Below, piece after piece: positions 12,775-13,361 of a DNA stretch of 13,361 nucleotides (positions are counted from its first letter, which is position 1; each line of letters starts with the position of its first letter). A program made the translations under genes and the position numbers. This stretch comes from Eubacteriales Family XIII. Incertae Sedis bacterium (GTDB taxonomy: Bacteria > Bacillota > Clostridia > Peptostreptococcales > Anaerovoracaceae). The notes under the pieces were generated by a model. That model worked only from the letters and a program-made list of their open reading frames with translations, ran no database searches and was not told where the DNA came from. The stretch spans positions 1 to 13,361 of the forward strand of contig JAITNA010000129.1 in assembly GCA_031290715.1 (NCBI GenBank), in the 5' to 3' direction.

Positions 12775-13361
12775 TCATGCAATATCTGTGGCAGTATCCT
12801 CTATCGTGACCGAGAAGCCAAGGGACTGAAGCTTCTTGACGCTTCTTTTTGCAATATCGGCCCGGTTGCGTTCCGTGAAATAGTCCGCCCCCAAATCACT
12901 GTATGGCGTATTGTCGCGGATCATGTAATAACAGACTTCAAGTATTTTCCGTGCCACCGCTACGGTGGCAATGCTTCTTCCCCGTCTTGAAGCAATGCGC
13001 CCATACATGGAGTTGAAATACGACTTGTTGTTTCTTGAAGCCGATTTGCCGCACTGCACCAGCGTTTTCTTCAGCGTGGGATTTCCTTTTCGTGTCTTGC
13101 CGCATTTTTTTTACCAGCGCTCTCGTTGCTCCCCGGGCTGAGGCCTGCCCAAGAACCCAGATGCTTTGCACTGGGGAATCTGCTCATATCCGTTCCGATC
13201 TCCGCGACAATGGCCTGCGCTGATTGCCTCCCGATGCCCGGAATTGCGCCAAGCGCGTCAATGATATCGCTTTTGTCCGAAAACCTGCCGTCAATCTCTT
13301 CATCCAAGGACGCTATCTGGGCTGTAAGAAATTCGATAAGGGAAAGCATGGATGTGATAAT
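12775..13361 (-). mobile_element. IS110-family insertion element, partial
   Basis: Only the transposase 3' two-thirds or less is present; the 5' part lies beyond the right edge. IS110 elements lack clear inverted repeats, so the left boundary cannot be set by eye; it lies at or left of 12775, possibly including the hairpins at 12684-12769. Confidence 0.75.
12775..13361 (-). pseudogene. IS110-family transposase, frameshifted, 5' end outside window
   Basis: Element-encoded recombinase. The first frame (13361 to 13071) covers a coiled linker (LSLIEFLTAQIASLDEEI) and the Transposase_20 domain (ALGAIPGIGRQSAQAIVAEI, FPSAKHLGSWAGLSPGSNES), where the family's catalytic serine is expected. It then runs through AAAAAAAA (13105-13112 as T8 on the plus strand) and stops at 13071. 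Inserting one A restores KKCGKTRKGNPTLKKTLVQC, the normal family continuation, and leads into the second frame (to 12775) with KSASRNNKSYFNSMYGRIAS and a typical C-terminus. The ATG at 13349 is internal, not the gene start. Either a disabled copy, an expression rescued by slippage on the A8 tract, or a sequencing error. Confidence 0.88.

Overview
The window looks like chromosome from a GC-rich (roughly 55-60 % by eye) low-copy Gram-positive relative, most likely a Clostridia/Eubacteriales member. Reasons: strong AGGAGG-type ribosome binding sites, Firmicutes-style protein families (C39 peptidase exporter, MMPL/RND permease next to a heptad-rich secreted partner, membrane-tethered ECF sigma factor, DUF4349 lipoprotein, TerC/YjbE-like protein), and GTG/TTG alternative starts. 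Species cannot be named from the sequence alone.

Layout. (A) 1-3228, minus strand: a C39-peptidase ABC exporter (runs off the left edge), a small peptide gene with a textbook double-glycine leader, and upstream an ECF-type sigma factor that carries its own membrane anchor and outer domain. The peptide and exporter form a peptide secretion pair, with a hairpin between them that may limit exporter expression. (B) 3308-7968: a TetR-type repressor (minus) divergent from a plus-strand pair, an MMPL/RND permease and a secreted coiled/heptad protein whose start codon overlaps the permease stop. The regulator probably controls the pair. (C) 7991-10884, minus strand: vapB, vapC, a TerC-family membrane protein and a membrane-anchored metallophosphoesterase. 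Overlaps and a 16-nt gap suggest one transcript from the excellent promoter before vapB. (D) 11066-12484: an unrecognised 152-aa protein (plus) convergent with a DUF4349 lipoprotein (minus), each with a good sigma-70/A-type promoter. (E) 12485-13361: the 3' part of an IS110-family transposase (minus, frameshifted in an A8 tract, running off the right edge), followed by strong hairpins that may belong to the element.

Most interesting: the GG-leader peptide/exporter unit beside a one-piece membrane-tethered sigma factor; homopolymer and hairpin features at the exporter start; the vapBC-terC-phosphoesterase arrangement; and structured DNA just downstream of the IS110 transposase. No tRNA, rRNA or CRISPR array was seen.
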